This document shows, piece after piece, positions 7,523-18,211 of a DNA stretch of 64,000 nt. The notes under the pieces were generated by a model that was not told the DNA's origin, ran no database searches, and saw only the letters and a list, made by a program, of their open reading frames with translations. Each line of letters begins with the position of its first letter. Position 1 is the stretch's first letter. Both the position numbers and the translations under genes were made by a program. Source of the stretch: Streptomyces sp. A 4/2 (lineage in GTDB: Bacteria > Actinomycetota > Actinomycetes > Streptomycetales > Streptomycetaceae); assembly GCF_940670765.1 (NCBI RefSeq), contig NZ_CALNVW010000007.1, forward strand, positions 234,600 through 298,599, given 5' to 3'.

Positions 7523-8833
7523 CTACGCGAGCAGCGCGCGGCCCAGCCAGTCGGCCCGGTCGCGGACCCCCGGCAGCGCGAAGAAGTACCCGCCGCCGAA
7601 CGGCGAGATGTAGTCCACCAGCGGCTCCCCCGCCAGCCGCTTCTGCACGGTCTCGAACTGCCGGGCCAGGTCCTGCTGGTAGCAGCAGAAGAGCAGCCCC
7701 ATGTCGAGGTTGCCGTTGGAGTCCATGCCCCGGTCGTAGTTGTACGCGCGCCGCAGCAGCCGCTGCTGCTCGGACTTCGGGGTACGGGGGTTGGCCATCC
7801 GGATGTGGCTGTCCAGCGGGATCACATCGCCCTTGGGGTCCTGGGCGTACCGCGGCGCGTCGAACTCGTGCGTCCCGTCGAGGGGTGCGCCGGTGTCGCG
7901 GTTGCGGCCGAACATCCGCTCCTGTTCGGTGAGCGAGACCCGGTCCCAGAACTCCACGAGCATCCGGATCAACCGCACCACCTGGTAGCTGCCCCCGGTG
8001 GCCCACTCCGGCTCCGGGCCGCCGTCCACCCAGACGAGACGGTCCATCGAGGCCTGGTCGGTGACGTCCGGGTTCGCCGTGCCGTCCTTGAAACCGAGGT
8101 GGTTACGGGGGGTGCCGCTGGGCCGGGACGGGCTGGTGAAGCCGTCCATGCGCCAGCGCACCTGCATGGCGCCACGGGTGTGGCGGGCGATGTCCCGCAG
8201 GGCGTGCAGCACCACGTCTGGGCTCTCGGCGCACAGCTGGACACTCACGTCACCGTGGCAGGAGGCCTGTTGGAGGTCGTCGTCGGGGAAGGCGGGCATG
8301 GTGGTGAGCCGCAGCGGCTTGCGGCTCTTCAGCCCGAAGCGGTCGTCGAAGAGGGACGCGCCGACGCCCGCGGTGACGGTCAGCCCGCCCGCCGGGACCT
8401 GCGGTCCGAGGACCCCCGAGTCGGCGGGCGGGGCGGTGATGCCGAGCGGGGGCGGGGTGCCGCCGGTGGTCAGGAAGCGGGCCCGGTCGGTGAGCGTACG
8501 GAACAGTTCGGTGAGTTCCCTGCGGCCGTCGGCGGTGACGTCGAACGAGGCGAACGCGGTGGCGCGCTGCGGGGGCTGGAGGATGCCCGCCTGGTGGGCG
8601 CCGTGGAACTCCGTACGTGCGGGGCTCTGTTGGGCGATCTGTTCGGCGGATACCTGCGGGGCGGCCTCGGGCCGGTCCGCGCCGACCAGTCCGGCTCCGG
8701 CCACCACCGAACCCACGCCCAGCGCCGCGCTCCGCAGGAAGCCGCGCCGGCGCACCTCGCTGTGCGTACCGCCGTCGGTCACGCTCGTACCGTCCCCGGT
8801 CGTGCCCGTCCCGCTCGTGCTGCCCTCGGTCAT
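7523..8833 (-). CDS. efeB: Deferrochelatase/peroxidase EfeB (DyP-type)
   Basis: 436 residues. The twin-arginine signal [12 protein letters not shown] (from residue 28) predicts Tat export with cofactor. DyP signature GFKDGTANP lies near residue 249, with the distal Asp of the GxxDG motif. The C-terminal [20 protein letters not shown] and [11 protein letters not shown] blocks are typical of EfeB. Family role: oxidises ferrous iron and/or removes iron from haem as part of the EfeUOB system. Its ATG overlaps the efeO stop by four bases (8830-8833), so the two are coupled. Confidence 0.93.
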   Translation of the reverse strand: MTEGSTSGTGTTGDGTSVTDGGTHSEVRRRGFLRSAALGVGSVVAGAGLVGADRPEAAPQVSAEQIAQQSPARTEFHGAHQAGILQPPQRATAFASFDVTADGRRELTELFRTLTDRARFLTTGGTPPPLGITAPPADSGVLGPQVPAGGLTVTAGVGASLFDDRFGLKSRKPLRLTTMPAFPDDDLQQASCHGDVSVQLCAESPDVVLHALRDIARHTRGAMQVRWRMDGFTSPSRPSGTPRNHLGFKDGTANPDVTDQASMDRLVWVDGGPEPEWATGGSYQVVRLIRMLVEFWDRVSLTEQERMFGRNRDTGAPLDGTHEFDAPRYAQDPKGDVIPLDSHIRMANPRTPKSEQQRLLRRAYNYDRGMDSNGNLDMGLLFCCYQQDLARQFETVQKRLAGEPLVDYISPFGGGYFFALPGVRDRADWLGRALLA

Positions 8834-10131
8834 GCCGTCCTCCGCAGGTCACAGATGGCCGCGACCGACGACAGCAGTTCCGTCGCCTCGCTGACATCGC
8901 CGTTGAGCCGTTCACGGTCCGCGGTCGCCAGCCGGTCCAAGGGTGTCCAGCGACCGTCGTGCCCGAAGCCTTCCACTGTGCGCTCCGTACGGTCCAGCCA
9001 GGCGTCCGTCCGGGCCAGATCCGGATCGCGGGTGGTGAGCAACGGGCGCAGTACGGAGAGGAGTTCGCGGGTGCCGTCCAGGTTGGCGCGGACGGTGGCC
9101 AGGTTGCTGCCGCTGCCGAAGTCGGTGCGCCCGGTCAGTTCGAACCGGATCGTGTTCTCCAGCACCTCGTGGGCGCGCAGTCCCAGGTCCGCCGGGTCCA
9201 TCCGCTGTTGCGGCCAGTTGTCGCGCAGGGCGTGGACGGCGTGCGCGAGCCGGTCGGTAGGGCCGCGCAGCGAGGCGGCCGACTCACCGTGCCACAGGCC
9301 GTACTCGACGCGGTGGAAGCCCTGGAAGTCCGGGTCGTGCGGGCCCTCGGGCAGTCCCGCGTCGGTGCCGTTGACGGCGGCGTCCGCGTCACCGAAGGTG
9401 CCGTAGGCCGCGCCCATCCGCTCGTACACGAGATGCGCGGGCAGCCAGGCCTTCCGGGCCGCGGCCAGGTCACCGCTGTCGACGGCCTTCTTGAGCACGT
9501 CCGTCTTCCGGGCGAGTTCGATGGTCCGCTCGCCGATCCACTTCTGGTACGTCAGCGTCGGCGGGATCAGGTCGTGTTCGGTCACCGGCACCACGTGCGG
9601 GCCGCCGCGGGCGTTGCCCGGGATGCGTACGGTCGGTCCGGTGACGGCGTCCGCGTCGTCGGGCAGACACCGGAACGCGTACGAGCCACCGCCGAGCGTC
9701 ACCCGCATCTCGCGGGTCGTGCCGGGGGCCAGTCCCTCGACCTCGGCGTGGACGGCTCCGGTCCGGGGGTCGACGAGGTCGACCTCGGCCGGGCCGGTGG
9801 AGGTGTTGCGCAGGTCGAAGACCTGGGTGCCGGGGCGGGGCCGGGTCCAGCCGTGGCCGCACGCGCCGAGCGAGACCTCGACGGAGGTGTGCCGCAGACC
9901 GTCGGGGGTCGCGGATCCCGATGAGTTCGCCGCGCGTCCTGCCGCCGGGGTGTCGGCGGCGAGGAAGGCACCGAGGGTGACCGCGGTGACGGTGGCCAGG
10001 ACGGCGACCGCCGCCCATATTCGGCGGTGGATCGCAGGGGTCTCCACGGAGTCGGAGCCGGTGCTACGGACCGGGCCGGTGCCGACACCTGGGTCGGTAC
10101 GGGAGTCGGAGCCGGTACGACGGCTGGGCAC
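8830..10131 (-). CDS. efeO: Iron uptake system component EfeO
   Basis: 433 residues from GTG 10131 (GGAG 10 bp upstream). A membrane segment at about residues 36-60 is followed by a cupredoxin-like domain with candidate metal ligands in SLGACGHGW and YAFRCLPDD. An M75 (imelysin-like) domain follows, with the HxxE motif in [14 protein letters not shown]. EfeO binds iron in the periplasm-equivalent space and passes it to the EfeU permease. Here efeO leads and efeB follows. The flanking genes are iolA upstream and the phosphoesterase downstream, so efeU is not adjacent. Confidence 0.92.
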   Translation of the reverse strand: MPSRRTGSDSRTDPGVGTGPVRSTGSDSVETPAIHRRIWAAVAVLATVTAVTLGAFLAADTPAAGRAANSSGSATPDGLRHTSVEVSLGACGHGWTRPRPGTQVFDLRNTSTGPAEVDLVDPRTGAVHAEVEGLAPGTTREMRVTLGGGSYAFRCLPDDADAVTGPTVRIPGNARGGPHVVPVTEHDLIPPTLTYQKWIGERTIELARKTDVLKKAVDSGDLAAARKAWLPAHLVYERMGAAYGTFGDADAAVNGTDAGLPEGPHDPDFQGFHRVEYGLWHGESAASLRGPTDRLAHAVHALRDNWPQQRMDPADLGLRAHEVLENTIRFELTGRTDFGSGSNLATVRANLDGTRELLSVLRPLLTTRDPDLARTDAWLDRTERTVEGFGHDGRWTPLDRLATADRERLNGDVSEATELLSSVAAICDLRRTA

Positions 10132-10286
10132 AACGGGGCTCCGCTCGGACGGCAGTCGGGGGAGGTCGGACGCCGTTCATGCTAGGCATCCGTCCCCCGC
10201 CCCAACTACCGTCCGGGGCCTCTCCCGGTGGCAGTTCCCCGAGAGTTCACCGTGGTGACATCCCAGGGACCGGGGGCCCCGCACCA

Positions 10287-10321
10287 CGCGCTCCGGGCCG
10301 GGGCGGGCGACCCGGAGCGCG
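10287..10321 (-). terminator. Terminator of the iol operon
   Basis: CGCGCTCCGGG (10287-10297) pairs perfectly with CCCGGAGCGCG (10311-10321) over a 13-nt loop. It lies immediately after the iolA stop at 10328. The rest of 10132-10286 is noncoding and should contain the efeO promoter, which I could not place. Confidence 0.75.
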
Positions 10322-10327
10322 CGATCC

Positions 10328-11827
<1,500 letters not shown>

Positions 11828-11838
11828 GTACATGCTCC

Positions 11839-13731
11839 TTAAAGATGGCGGCGTCGGGCTGCGACCTGCCGGTCGTACTCCTCCCGGGCCTCGACCGCCG
11901 ACGGGCGGGTCGCGGTCTCAGCTACCGGAACATCCCACCACGCCTGTGCCGGAGGGGGCCCCGACACTGTGTCTGCGGTTTCGGTCTCCACGTAGACACA
12001 TGTGGGACGGTCCGACGCACGCGCCGCGGCCAGAGCTTCCCGCAGGTCACGCACCGTTTTCGCGCGCAGCACGGTCAGGCCGAGGCTGGCCGCGTTGGCG
12101 GCGAGATCGACGGGCAGCGGCGCGCCCGTGTACGTACCGTCCGGGGCCCGGAAGCGGTAGGCCGTACCGAAGCGCTCGGCTCCCACCGACTCGGAGAGAC
12201 CGCCGATGGAGGCGTAGCCGTGGTTCTGGAGGATCACGATGTTGACGGGCAGGCCCTCCTGAACGGCGGTGACGATTTCGGTGGGGTTCATCAGATACGT
12301 GCCGTCGCCGACCAGGGCCCAGACGGGGCGCCCGGGGGCCGCCAGCTGGACGCCGATCGCGGCCGGGATCTCGTAACCCATGCAGGAGTAGCCGTACTCG
12401 ACGTGGTACTGGTCGCGGGAGCGGGTGCGCCACAGCTGGTGCAGGTCGCCGGGGAGCGAGCCGGCCGCGTTGATGACGATGTCCTCGCCCGTCACCAGGG
12501 AGTCGAGCACCCCGAGCAACTGCGCCTGGGTGGGCGGCCGGTCGTCGTGGCGGACGGCGTACGCGGCGGTGACCCGACCCTCCCAGTCGGCCTTCGCCGC
12601 GTGGTAGGCGCCCTCGTACGCGGCGGGTACCCGGTGGGCCCGCAGTGCGTCGGTCAGCAGCTCAAGGGTGGCGCGGGCGTCCGCGACCAGCGGGAGCCCG
12701 GCGAGCTTGTGGGCGTCGAAGCCGGTGATGTTGACGTTGACGAAGCGCACGTCCGGGGCCTGGAACAGGGTGGACGACGCGGTGGTGAAGTCGGAGTAGC
12801 GGGTGCCGACGCCGATCACCAGGTCGGCGGCGCGGGCGAGCACGTCGGCGGTGGCGGTCCCGGTGTGGCCGATGCCGCCGACGTCCGCCGGGTGGTCGTA
12901 CGGCAGCGAGCCCTTGCCCGCCTGGGTGGACGCCACCGGGATGCCGGTCGCGTCGGCGAGCCCGCGCAGGGCGTCCTCGGCGCGGCTGTGGCGGACGCCG
13001 CCGCCCGCGACGATCAGCGGGCGGCGGGCGGCCCGGATCGCGGCGACCGCGTCGGCCAGTTCCCGCTCGTCGGGCCGGGGCACCGGCACCCGCCAGACCC
13101 GCTCGGCGAAGAACTCCTCGGGCCAGTCGTACGCCTCGGCCTGGACGTCCTGGGGCAGCGCCAGCGTCACCGCACCGGTCTGCGCGGGGTCGGCGAGGAC
13201 CCGCATCGCGGCGAGCACGGCCGGGATCAGCGCCTCGGGGCGGGTGATCCGGTCGAAGTACTTCGAGACGGGACGCAGACAGTCGTTGACCGACACATCG
13301 CCCGCGTACGGGACTTCGAGCTGCTGGAGCACCGGGTCGGCGGGGCGGGTCGCGAAGGTGTCGCCGGGCAGCAGCAGTACCGGCAGGTGGTTGACGGTGG
13401 CGAGCGCGGCACCGGTGACCAGGTTGGTGGCGCCGGGGCCGATGGAGGTGGTGACGGCGTGCGCGGAGAGCCGTCCGGACTGCCGGGCGTATCCGACGGC
13501 CGCGTGCACCATGGCCTGTTCGTTGCGGCCCTGGTGGTACGGCATCGTGTCCGGGCCCGACTCGACGAGCGCCTGGCCGATTCCGGCGACGTTGCCGTGG
13601 CCGAAGATGCCCCAGGTGGCGGAGATCAGCCGGTGGCGGTGTCCGTCGCGTTCGGTGTACTGGCGGGCCAGGAACGCGATCAGGGCCTGGGCGGTGGTGA
13701 GCCGCCGGGTGGCGGGAAGGGTGGTGCTCAT
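11839..13731 (-). CDS. iolD: 3D-(3,5/4)-trihydroxycyclohexane-1,2-dione acylhydrolase
   Basis: 630 residues from ATG 13731, overlapping the iolB stop as ATGA. It has three-domain ThDP enzyme architecture: catalytic glutamate region YHQGRNEQAMVHAAVGYAR, central domain PLIVAGGGVRHS, and cofactor motif GDGTYLMNP...VILQN near residues 475-500. IolD hydrolytically opens the ring of 3D-trihydroxycyclohexane-1,2-dione to 5-deoxy-glucuronate. The length matches the family. Its place between iolB and iolA confirms the assignment over acetolactate synthase. Confidence 0.94.
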   Translation of the reverse strand: MSTTLPATRRLTTAQALIAFLARQYTERDGHRHRLISATWGIFGHGNVAGIGQALVESGPDTMPYHQGRNEQAMVHAAVGYARQSGRLSAHAVTTSIGPGATNLVTGAALATVNHLPVLLLPGDTFATRPADPVLQQLEVPYAGDVSVNDCLRPVSKYFDRITRPEALIPAVLAAMRVLADPAQTGAVTLALPQDVQAEAYDWPEEFFAERVWRVPVPRPDERELADAVAAIRAARRPLIVAGGGVRHSRAEDALRGLADATGIPVASTQAGKGSLPYDHPADVGGIGHTGTATADVLARAADLVIGVGTRYSDFTTASSTLFQAPDVRFVNVNITGFDAHKLAGLPLVADARATLELLTDALRAHRVPAAYEGAYHAAKADWEGRVTAAYAVRHDDRPPTQAQLLGVLDSLVTGEDIVINAAGSLPGDLHQLWRTRSRDQYHVEYGYSCMGYEIPAAIGVQLAAPGRPVWALVGDGTYLMNPTEIVTAVQEGLPVNIVILQNHGYASIGGLSESVGAERFGTAYRFRAPDGTYTGAPLPVDLAANAASLGLTVLRAKTVRDLREALAAARASDRPTCVYVETETADTVSGPPPAQAWWDVPVAETATRPSAVEAREEYDRQVAARRRHL

Positions 13732-14648
13732 CGGGGGTCCGCCTCCGGTTCGTACAGGGGAAGCCGGGGGCCGGGGTCCGCGCCCGGCCCGTACAGGGGA
13801 AGCCTGGGGTCGACGGGCTGCGACTCCCAGGCCGTACGGATACCGGCGTGGTCCGGGTGGTCGCTGATCAGCCACTCACGCTCCGCGCCCGGCCCCGCCA
13901 TCACATTGAGGTAGTACATGTCGTGCCCGGGGGTGGCCATCGACGGACCGTGCCAGCCGTCGGGGATCAACACCGTGTCCCCGCTGCGGACTTCGGCCAG
14001 CAGGTCGGTGCCGCCGGGCCTGGACGGGGAGACCCGGTGGTAGCCGGGGCCGTCGCCCGCGATCTCGAAGTAGTAGATCTCCTCCAGCACGGACTCCTCG
14101 CCCGGCCGGTACTCGTCGTGCTTGTGGGGCGGGAAGGAGGACCAGTTGCCGCCGGGCGTCAGCACCTCGACGGCGATCAGCCGGTCGCACGCGAAGGTGT
14201 CGGCGGCGGCGAAGTTGTTGACCTGGCGCGAGCAGCTGCCGCTGCCGCGCAGCTCGACGGGAACCTCCGGCGCGGAGCCGTAGCGGGCGGGGAGACGTCG
14301 CTCGCACTTCGCTCCTGCCAGGGCGAAGCGGCCTCCCGCGCCGGAGGAGATCTGGGCGTGGGCGTCGCGCGGTACGTAGGCGAAATCACTGACTCCGCTG
14401 AACACCCCTGCTCTGCCGCGCAGTTCCATGATCTCGCCGTCCACCTGGACCGTACATGCCCCGGCGAGGGGCAGCAGGATCCATTCGCTTTCTTCTGTGG
14501 AGAGAAGATGTGTGCTCCCCGGCGCGAGTTCCAGGATCCGCAGCGCGGAGCGGTCCCATCCGGCCCGCTCGGGGCCGATGTCCAGGGCGTACGGGCCACG
14601 GGCCGCGCTCCCCGCCCGTACCACCAGGTCGTCGTCGGTCATCACCAT
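13728..14648 (-). CDS. iolB: 5-deoxy-glucuronate isomerase
   Basis: 306 residues from ATG 14648 (GGGAGG 5-6 nt upstream; stop/start TGATG with the preceding gene). It has a cupin fold with metal-site residues in PPHKHDEYRPGEE and the C-terminal DGWHGPSMATPGHDMYYLNV. It isomerises 5-deoxy-glucuronate to 5-dehydro-2-deoxy-gluconate, the substrate of IolC. The C-terminus is extended by a short repeated tail (PRLPLYGPGADPGPRLPLYE), a small local duplication absent from typical IolB. Confidence 0.93.
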   Translation of the reverse strand: MVMTDDDLVVRAGSAARGPYALDIGPERAGWDRSALRILELAPGSTHLLSTEESEWILLPLAGACTVQVDGEIMELRGRAGVFSGVSDFAYVPRDAHAQISSGAGGRFALAGAKCERRLPARYGSAPEVPVELRGSGSCSRQVNNFAAADTFACDRLIAVEVLTPGGNWSSFPPHKHDEYRPGEESVLEEIYYFEIAGDGPGYHRVSPSRPGGTDLLAEVRSGDTVLIPDGWHGPSMATPGHDMYYLNVMAGPGAEREWLISDHPDHAGIRTAWESQPVDPRLPLYGPGADPGPRLPLYEPEADPR

Positions 14649-15550
14649 CAGTGCCTCCCGGGCGGTCGGAGCAGTCCCACGGCGGTGTCCACGGCGCCCG
14701 CCACGTCCCCGTCCAGCGGGTAGAGCAGTGTCCGCCCGGCCACCAGGCCCTGGACGGTGGGGAGTCGGAGGGCCAGGCGCCACCGCTCGTACGTGTCCTC
14801 CTGGGCGCCGCCCGGTGCGCCGCCGAGCAGGACGGCGGGCAGTGTGGAGGTCTCCATCACCCGGGCCATGTCGTCGGGGTCGGCGGTGACGGGCACCTTC
14901 AGCCAGGTGTACGCGGAGGTGCCGGCCAGCCCGGAGGCGATGGCGAGGGAACGGGTGACCGCGTCGGCGGTGAGGTCGTTGCGGAGCCGCCCGTCCACCC
15001 GGTGGCAGATGAACGGCTCGACGAAGACCGGCAGTCGGAGGGCCGCCATCTCGTCGATGGCGCGGGCGGTGGAGTGCAGGGTGGCGGGCGAGCCGGGGTC
15101 CTCGTAGTCGATACGGAGCAGGAGCTTGCCCGCGTCGAAGCCGAGGCGGGCCAGGTCCTGGGCCCGGTGGCCGGTGAAGCGGTCGTCGAGTTCGAAGGCC
15201 GCGCCCGCGAGCCCGCCGCGGTTCATGGAGCCCATCACGACCTTGCCCTCCAGCGCGCCGAGGAGCAGCAGGTCCTCCAGGATGTCGGCGGTGGCGAGCA
15301 CCCCGTCGACGCCCGGCCGGGAGAGGGCGAGGCAGAGGCGTTCCAGCAGGTCCAGCCGGTTGGCCATGGCGAGGGACCGGTCGCCGACGGCGAGCGCGCC
15401 GCGGGCCGGGTGGTCGGCGGCCACGATCATCAGCCGTCCGCTGTCGCCGATGAGCGGACGGCGGACGCGGCGGGCGGCGGCCTCGGCGATGGCTTCGGGG
15501 TGGCGGGTCCGCAGGGCCACCAGTTCGCCGAGGGGGATCGGCCCGGTCAC
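14648..15550 (-). CDS. Cgl0159-family (beta/alpha)8-barrel aldolase-like protein of the inositol operon
   Basis: 300 residues from GTG 15550, with GTGA overlap with iolC. It has a barrel pattern with aldolase-like blocks LMIVAADHPARGAL, GVLATADILEDLLLLG, KVVMGSMNRGGLAGAAFEL, LLRIDYEDPG and PVFVEPF. Similar proteins are annotated as Cgl0159 or DeoC/LacD-type barrels and repeatedly sit inside actinobacterial iol clusters. This position suggests it supplies the 2-deoxy-5-keto-gluconate-6-phosphate aldolase step (IolJ role), since no IolJ is otherwise visible here. That role is inference from context. Confidence 0.8.
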   Translation of the reverse strand: MTGPIPLGELVALRTRHPEAIAEAAARRVRRPLIGDSGRLMIVAADHPARGALAVGDRSLAMANRLDLLERLCLALSRPGVDGVLATADILEDLLLLGALEGKVVMGSMNRGGLAGAAFELDDRFTGHRAQDLARLGFDAGKLLLRIDYEDPGSPATLHSTARAIDEMAALRLPVFVEPFICHRVDGRLRNDLTADAVTRSLAIASGLAGTSAYTWLKVPVTADPDDMARVMETSTLPAVLLGGAPGGAQEDTYERWRLALRLPTVQGLVAGRTLLYPLDGDVAGAVDTAVGLLRPPGRH

Positions 15551-16581
15551 GGCCGGGCCGCCCGGAGGGCCTCGTCGACCTCGGAGGCGTACGGCATCGC
15601 GGAGGAGCAGGCGAGCCGTGAGGCGACGATGGCGCCCGCCGCGTTGGCGTAGCGCATGGTGCGGTCCAGTTCCCAGCCCGCGAGGAGGCCGTGGCAGAGG
15701 GCGCCGCCGAACGCGTCGCCCGCGCCGAGGCCGTTGACGACCTCGACGGGCACGGGCGGCACTTCGGCGGTGCGGCCGTCGCGGTGGACGGCGACGACTC
15801 CCTTGGGGCCCTGTTTGACGACGGCGAGTTCGAGGCCGTGGCCGAGCAGGGCGTCGGCGGCGGCGTGCGGGTCGCGCTCGCCGGTGGCGATCTCCACCTC
15901 GTCGAGGTTGCCGACGGCGACGGTGGCGTGGCGCAGGGCCTGCGCGTAGTGGGGGCGGGCCTCTTCCGGGGCTGCCCAGAACATGGGACGCCAGTCGAGG
16001 TCGAAGACGGTGAAACGGGGCGTGTCGGGCCCCTCCGGTACGTGAGCGGCGGAGCCCGGTGCGGGGCCCGGTGCGGACCCCGGGGCGGAACGCGGTGCGA
16101 CGGGCCGCTCGACGGACCGCGCCGCCAGCGCGGCCAGCGTCGCCGACCGGCTCGGCTCCGCGCACAGCCCGGTCCCGGTCACCCAGAACACCCGCGCCGC
16201 CCGGATCGCTTCGAGGTCCAGCTCCGCCTCGTACATCTCCAGATCGGGTGCCTTCGGCTGCCGGTAGAAGTACAGCGGGAAGTGGTCAGGCGGGAACACC
16301 TCGCAGAAGGTGACCGGCGTCGGCAGGCCCGCGACGGGCGTCACCCACCGGTCGTCGACCCCGAACCCCCGCAGTTCCTGGTGCAGGTACTCACCGAACG
16401 GGTCGGCGCCCGTCCGGGTGACGACGGCGGTCCGCCGCCCCAGCCGGGCCGCCGCGACCGCGACGTTCGTCGCCGAGCCGCCGAGGAACTTCCCGAACGT
16501 GTCGACCTGCGCCAGCGGTACTCCGGCCTGGAGCGGGTAGAGATCCACTCCGATCCGGCCCATCGTGATCAGGTCGTACAC
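15547..16581 (-). CDS. iolC: 5-dehydro-2-deoxygluconokinase
   Basis: About 344 residues from GTG 16581 (VYDLITMGRIGVDLYP), which has GAGAGGA upstream; an in-frame TTG at 16605 is less likely. It has the PfkB/ribokinase fold: N-terminal GGSATNVAVAAARLG, and C-terminal NGLGAGDAFGGALCHGLL with the catalytic Asp of GAGD. It phosphorylates 2-deoxy-5-keto-gluconate. Residues near 165-190 contain a Pro/Ser/Gly-rich insertion (APRSAPGSAPGPAPGSAAH) not usual for the family, between two conserved core blocks. First gene of the operon. Confidence 0.93.
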   Translation of the reverse strand: MYDLITMGRIGVDLYPLQAGVPLAQVDTFGKFLGGSATNVAVAAARLGRRTAVVTRTGADPFGEYLHQELRGFGVDDRWVTPVAGLPTPVTFCEVFPPDHFPLYFYRQPKAPDLEMYEAELDLEAIRAARVFWVTGTGLCAEPSRSATLAALAARSVERPVAPRSAPGSAPGPAPGSAAHVPEGPDTPRFTVFDLDWRPMFWAAPEEARPHYAQALRHATVAVGNLDEVEIATGERDPHAAADALLGHGLELAVVKQGPKGVVAVHRDGRTAEVPPVPVEVVNGLGAGDAFGGALCHGLLAGWELDRTMRYANAAGAIVASRLACSSAMPYASEVDEALRAARP

Positions 16582-16655
16582 CGTGCACGTCCTCTCGGTC
16601 GGCAAGCGGGCCCCTGGGCCATGGCCCCACTGGTACCCCGGGCCACAGGCCCACA

Positions 16656-16685
16656 GGTCTAACTCTCCCCTCGGACCCCTGTCAA
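16656..16685 (-). promoter_or_regulatory. Candidate vegetative promoter of the iol operon
   Basis: Reading the minus strand, TTGACA (16680-16685) is followed after 18 bp by TAGACC (16656-16661). This fits the HrdB-type TTGACN-N16/18-TAGNNT pattern and lies about 75 bp before the iolC start. Confidence 0.55.
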
Positions 16686-16689
16686 CGCA

Positions 16690-16710
16690 TTGTCCTTACA
16701 TTCGGACGAA
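16690..16710. promoter_or_regulatory. Candidate operator in the divergent iol region
   Basis: TTGTCC (16690-16695) and GGACGAA (16704-16710) form an imperfect inverted repeat between iolC and the divergent IolE-like gene, just upstream of the iolC -35 box. It could bind the inositol repressor, which is not encoded in the window. Confidence 0.3.
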
Positions 16711-16750
16711 CGCTTGACAGCTTTCCGGGGACGGCGGAAGCCTTACCCGT

Positions 16751-17650
16751 ATGACGCACATCCGGATCGGTTCCGCGCCCGACTCCTGGGGGGTCTGGTT
16801 CCCCGAGGACCCGCTCCAGGTCCCCTGGACCCGCTTCCTCGACGAGGTCGCCGCGTCCGGATACGAGTGGATCGAGCTGGGCCCGTACGGCTATCTGCCC
16901 ACGGACCCGGCCCTCCTGGGCGACGAGCTGTCCCGGCGCGGGCTGCGCGTGTCGGCCGGGACCGTCTTCACCGGGCTGCACCACGGCCCCGGCGTCTGGG
17001 ACGCGACCTGGGCCCATGTCGCCGAGGTCGCCGCCCTGGCGCAGGCGGCGGGGGCGCAGCACCTCGTCGTCATCCCGTCGTTCTGGCGCGACGACAAGAC
17101 GGGCGAGGTCAAGGAGGCCGACACCCTCGACGCCGGGCAGTGGCGGGAACTCACCACCCAGACCGAGCGGCTGGGCCGGGAGGTGCGGGAGCGGTTCGGG
17201 CTGCGGATCGTCGTCCATCCGCACGCGGACACCCACATCGACACCGAGGAGAACGTCGCCCGCTTCCTCGACGCGACCGACCCGGACCTGGTCGCGCTCT
17301 GCCTGGACACCGGCCACTACGCGTACTGCGGCGGGGACAGCGTGCGGCTCATCGAGACGTACGGGGAGCGGATCGGCTATCTGCACCTCAAGCAGGTCGA
17401 CCCGGCGGTCCTGGCCGAAGTGCGGGCGGAGCAACTGCCGTTCGGGCCCGCGGTGGCCCGTGGGGTGATGTGCGAACCGCCGAACGGTGTGCCCGCGCTG
17501 GGACCGGTGCTGGACGCCGCGCGACGCCTGGACACCGGCCCGGCCGGTCTGTTCGCGATCGTGGAGCAGGACATGTACCCGTGCCCGCCCGACCGCCCCC
17601 TGCCCATCGCCCGCCGCACCCGCGCCTTCCTCCGGTCCTGCGGGGCGTGA
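16751..17650 (+). CDS. Sugar phosphate isomerase/epimerase, IolE-like (inosose dehydratase candidate)
   Basis: 299 residues from ATG 16751. It is a TIM barrel of the AP-endonuclease-2 type: N-terminal IRIGSAPDSWGVWFPEDP, metal-ligand patterns VVHPHADTHIDTEENV, CLDTGHYAYCGGD, YLHLKQVDP and the late glutamate in FAIVEQDMYP. The SAPDSWGVWF start is seen in inosose dehydratase-like proteins beside iol genes, which convert scyllo-inosose to trihydroxycyclohexanedione. It is transcribed away from iolC across a 170-bp divergent region. IolE is the best guess; IolH or IolI activity is also possible. Confidence 0.75.
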   Translation: MTHIRIGSAPDSWGVWFPEDPLQVPWTRFLDEVAASGYEWIELGPYGYLPTDPALLGDELSRRGLRVSAGTVFTGLHHGPGVWDATWAHVAEVAALAQAAGAQHLVVIPSFWRDDKTGEVKEADTLDAGQWRELTTQTERLGREVRERFGLRIVVHPHADTHIDTEENVARFLDATDPDLVALCLDTGHYAYCGGDSVRLIETYGERIGYLHLKQVDPAVLAEVRAEQLPFGPAVARGVMCEPPNGVPALGPVLDAARRLDTGPAGLFAIVEQDMYPCPPDRPLPIARRTRAFLRSCGA

Positions 17651-17661
17651 GGTGTCCTGAC

Positions 17662-17698
17662 GGCAGCCGGCCGGTCCCGGCGGGGCCCGCCGGCTGCC
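17662..17698 (+). terminator. Terminator after the IolE-like gene
   Basis: GGCAGCCGGC (17662-17671) pairs with GCCGGCTGCC (17689-17698), starting 11 bp after the stop. The remaining 17699-17941 is noncoding and must hold the promoter of the small HTH gene; no clear boxes were seen. Confidence 0.75.
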
Positions 17699-17941
17699 GG
17701 CGCCGTTCGCGCATCGGCGCTCTTCATCCCCATGTGCCGCTTACGTCACAACAGTTACCCCCTCGTCACGCATGTCGCCGTTACGCGGACCTTCCGTCAC
17801 GGGAGATCAACAGCCTCTCCTCCGCCCTCTTCGGCCGCCGTTGTCCGGGGAGAGGCTGAATTGATCACCAATGCGCCGACTCCGCGACTCCCCCGACGGC
17901 CGCCAGGCCGGCGTCGCGGACGGCGCTGGGAGGCGTCGAAG

Positions 17942-18136
17942 ATGACCGACCGAAGGCTCTGGTCCTACAAGGAGATCGCCGCACACATCCGGGTGCAGCC
18001 GGACACCGTCCGCTCGTACCGCAAGAACGGGCTGCTGCCGCCGCCGGACCGCGTGGAGAACGGCAAGCCGTACTGGTTCGCGGACACCATCCGGCTCTGG
18101 GTGTCACGACGGCCCAGCAACAGGGGCAGATCCTAG
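17942..18136 (+). CDS. Small helix-turn-helix DNA-binding protein, MerR/AlpA-like
   Basis: 64 residues from ATG 17942 (GGAGG 9 bp upstream). LWSYKEIAAHIRVQPDTVRSYRKNG forms an HTH, and LLPPPDRVENGKPYWFADT resembles the wing of MerR/excisionase-type domains. There is no effector domain. Proteins of this size and sequence are common in Streptomyces as single-domain regulators. Target unknown; it stands alone upstream of the copper-chaperone gene with its own spacing. Confidence 0.8.
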   Translation: MTDRRLWSYKEIAAHIRVQPDTVRSYRKNGLLPPPDRVENGKPYWFADTIRLWVSRRPSNRGRS

Positions 18137-18160
18137 AAGCGGGGCCGCGTCCACCGGAGT

Positions 18161-18201
18161 GCCCGTCGGAGCACCCGTCGGAGCACCCGTCGGAGCACCC
18201 G
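18161..18201. repeat. 12-bp tandem repeat
   Basis: Three copies of RCCCGTCGGAGC (18161-18172, 18173-18184, 18185-18196) and a partial fourth (ACCCG) lie just after the small HTH gene and immediately upstream of the CsoR-like site. Confidence 0.8.
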
Positions 18202-18211
18202 CTCGCGAAAG

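Noticed and set aside
11839..13731. Acetolactate synthase annotation for iolD
   Set aside because: ThDP fold alone would allow it, but the catalytic block YHQGRNEQAMVHAA and coupling to iolB identify IolD.
16714..16742. TTGACA at 16714-16719 as a promoter for the IolE-like gene
   Set aside because: No acceptable -10 box at 16-18 bp (GAAGCC) before the start codon at 16751, so kept only as a note.
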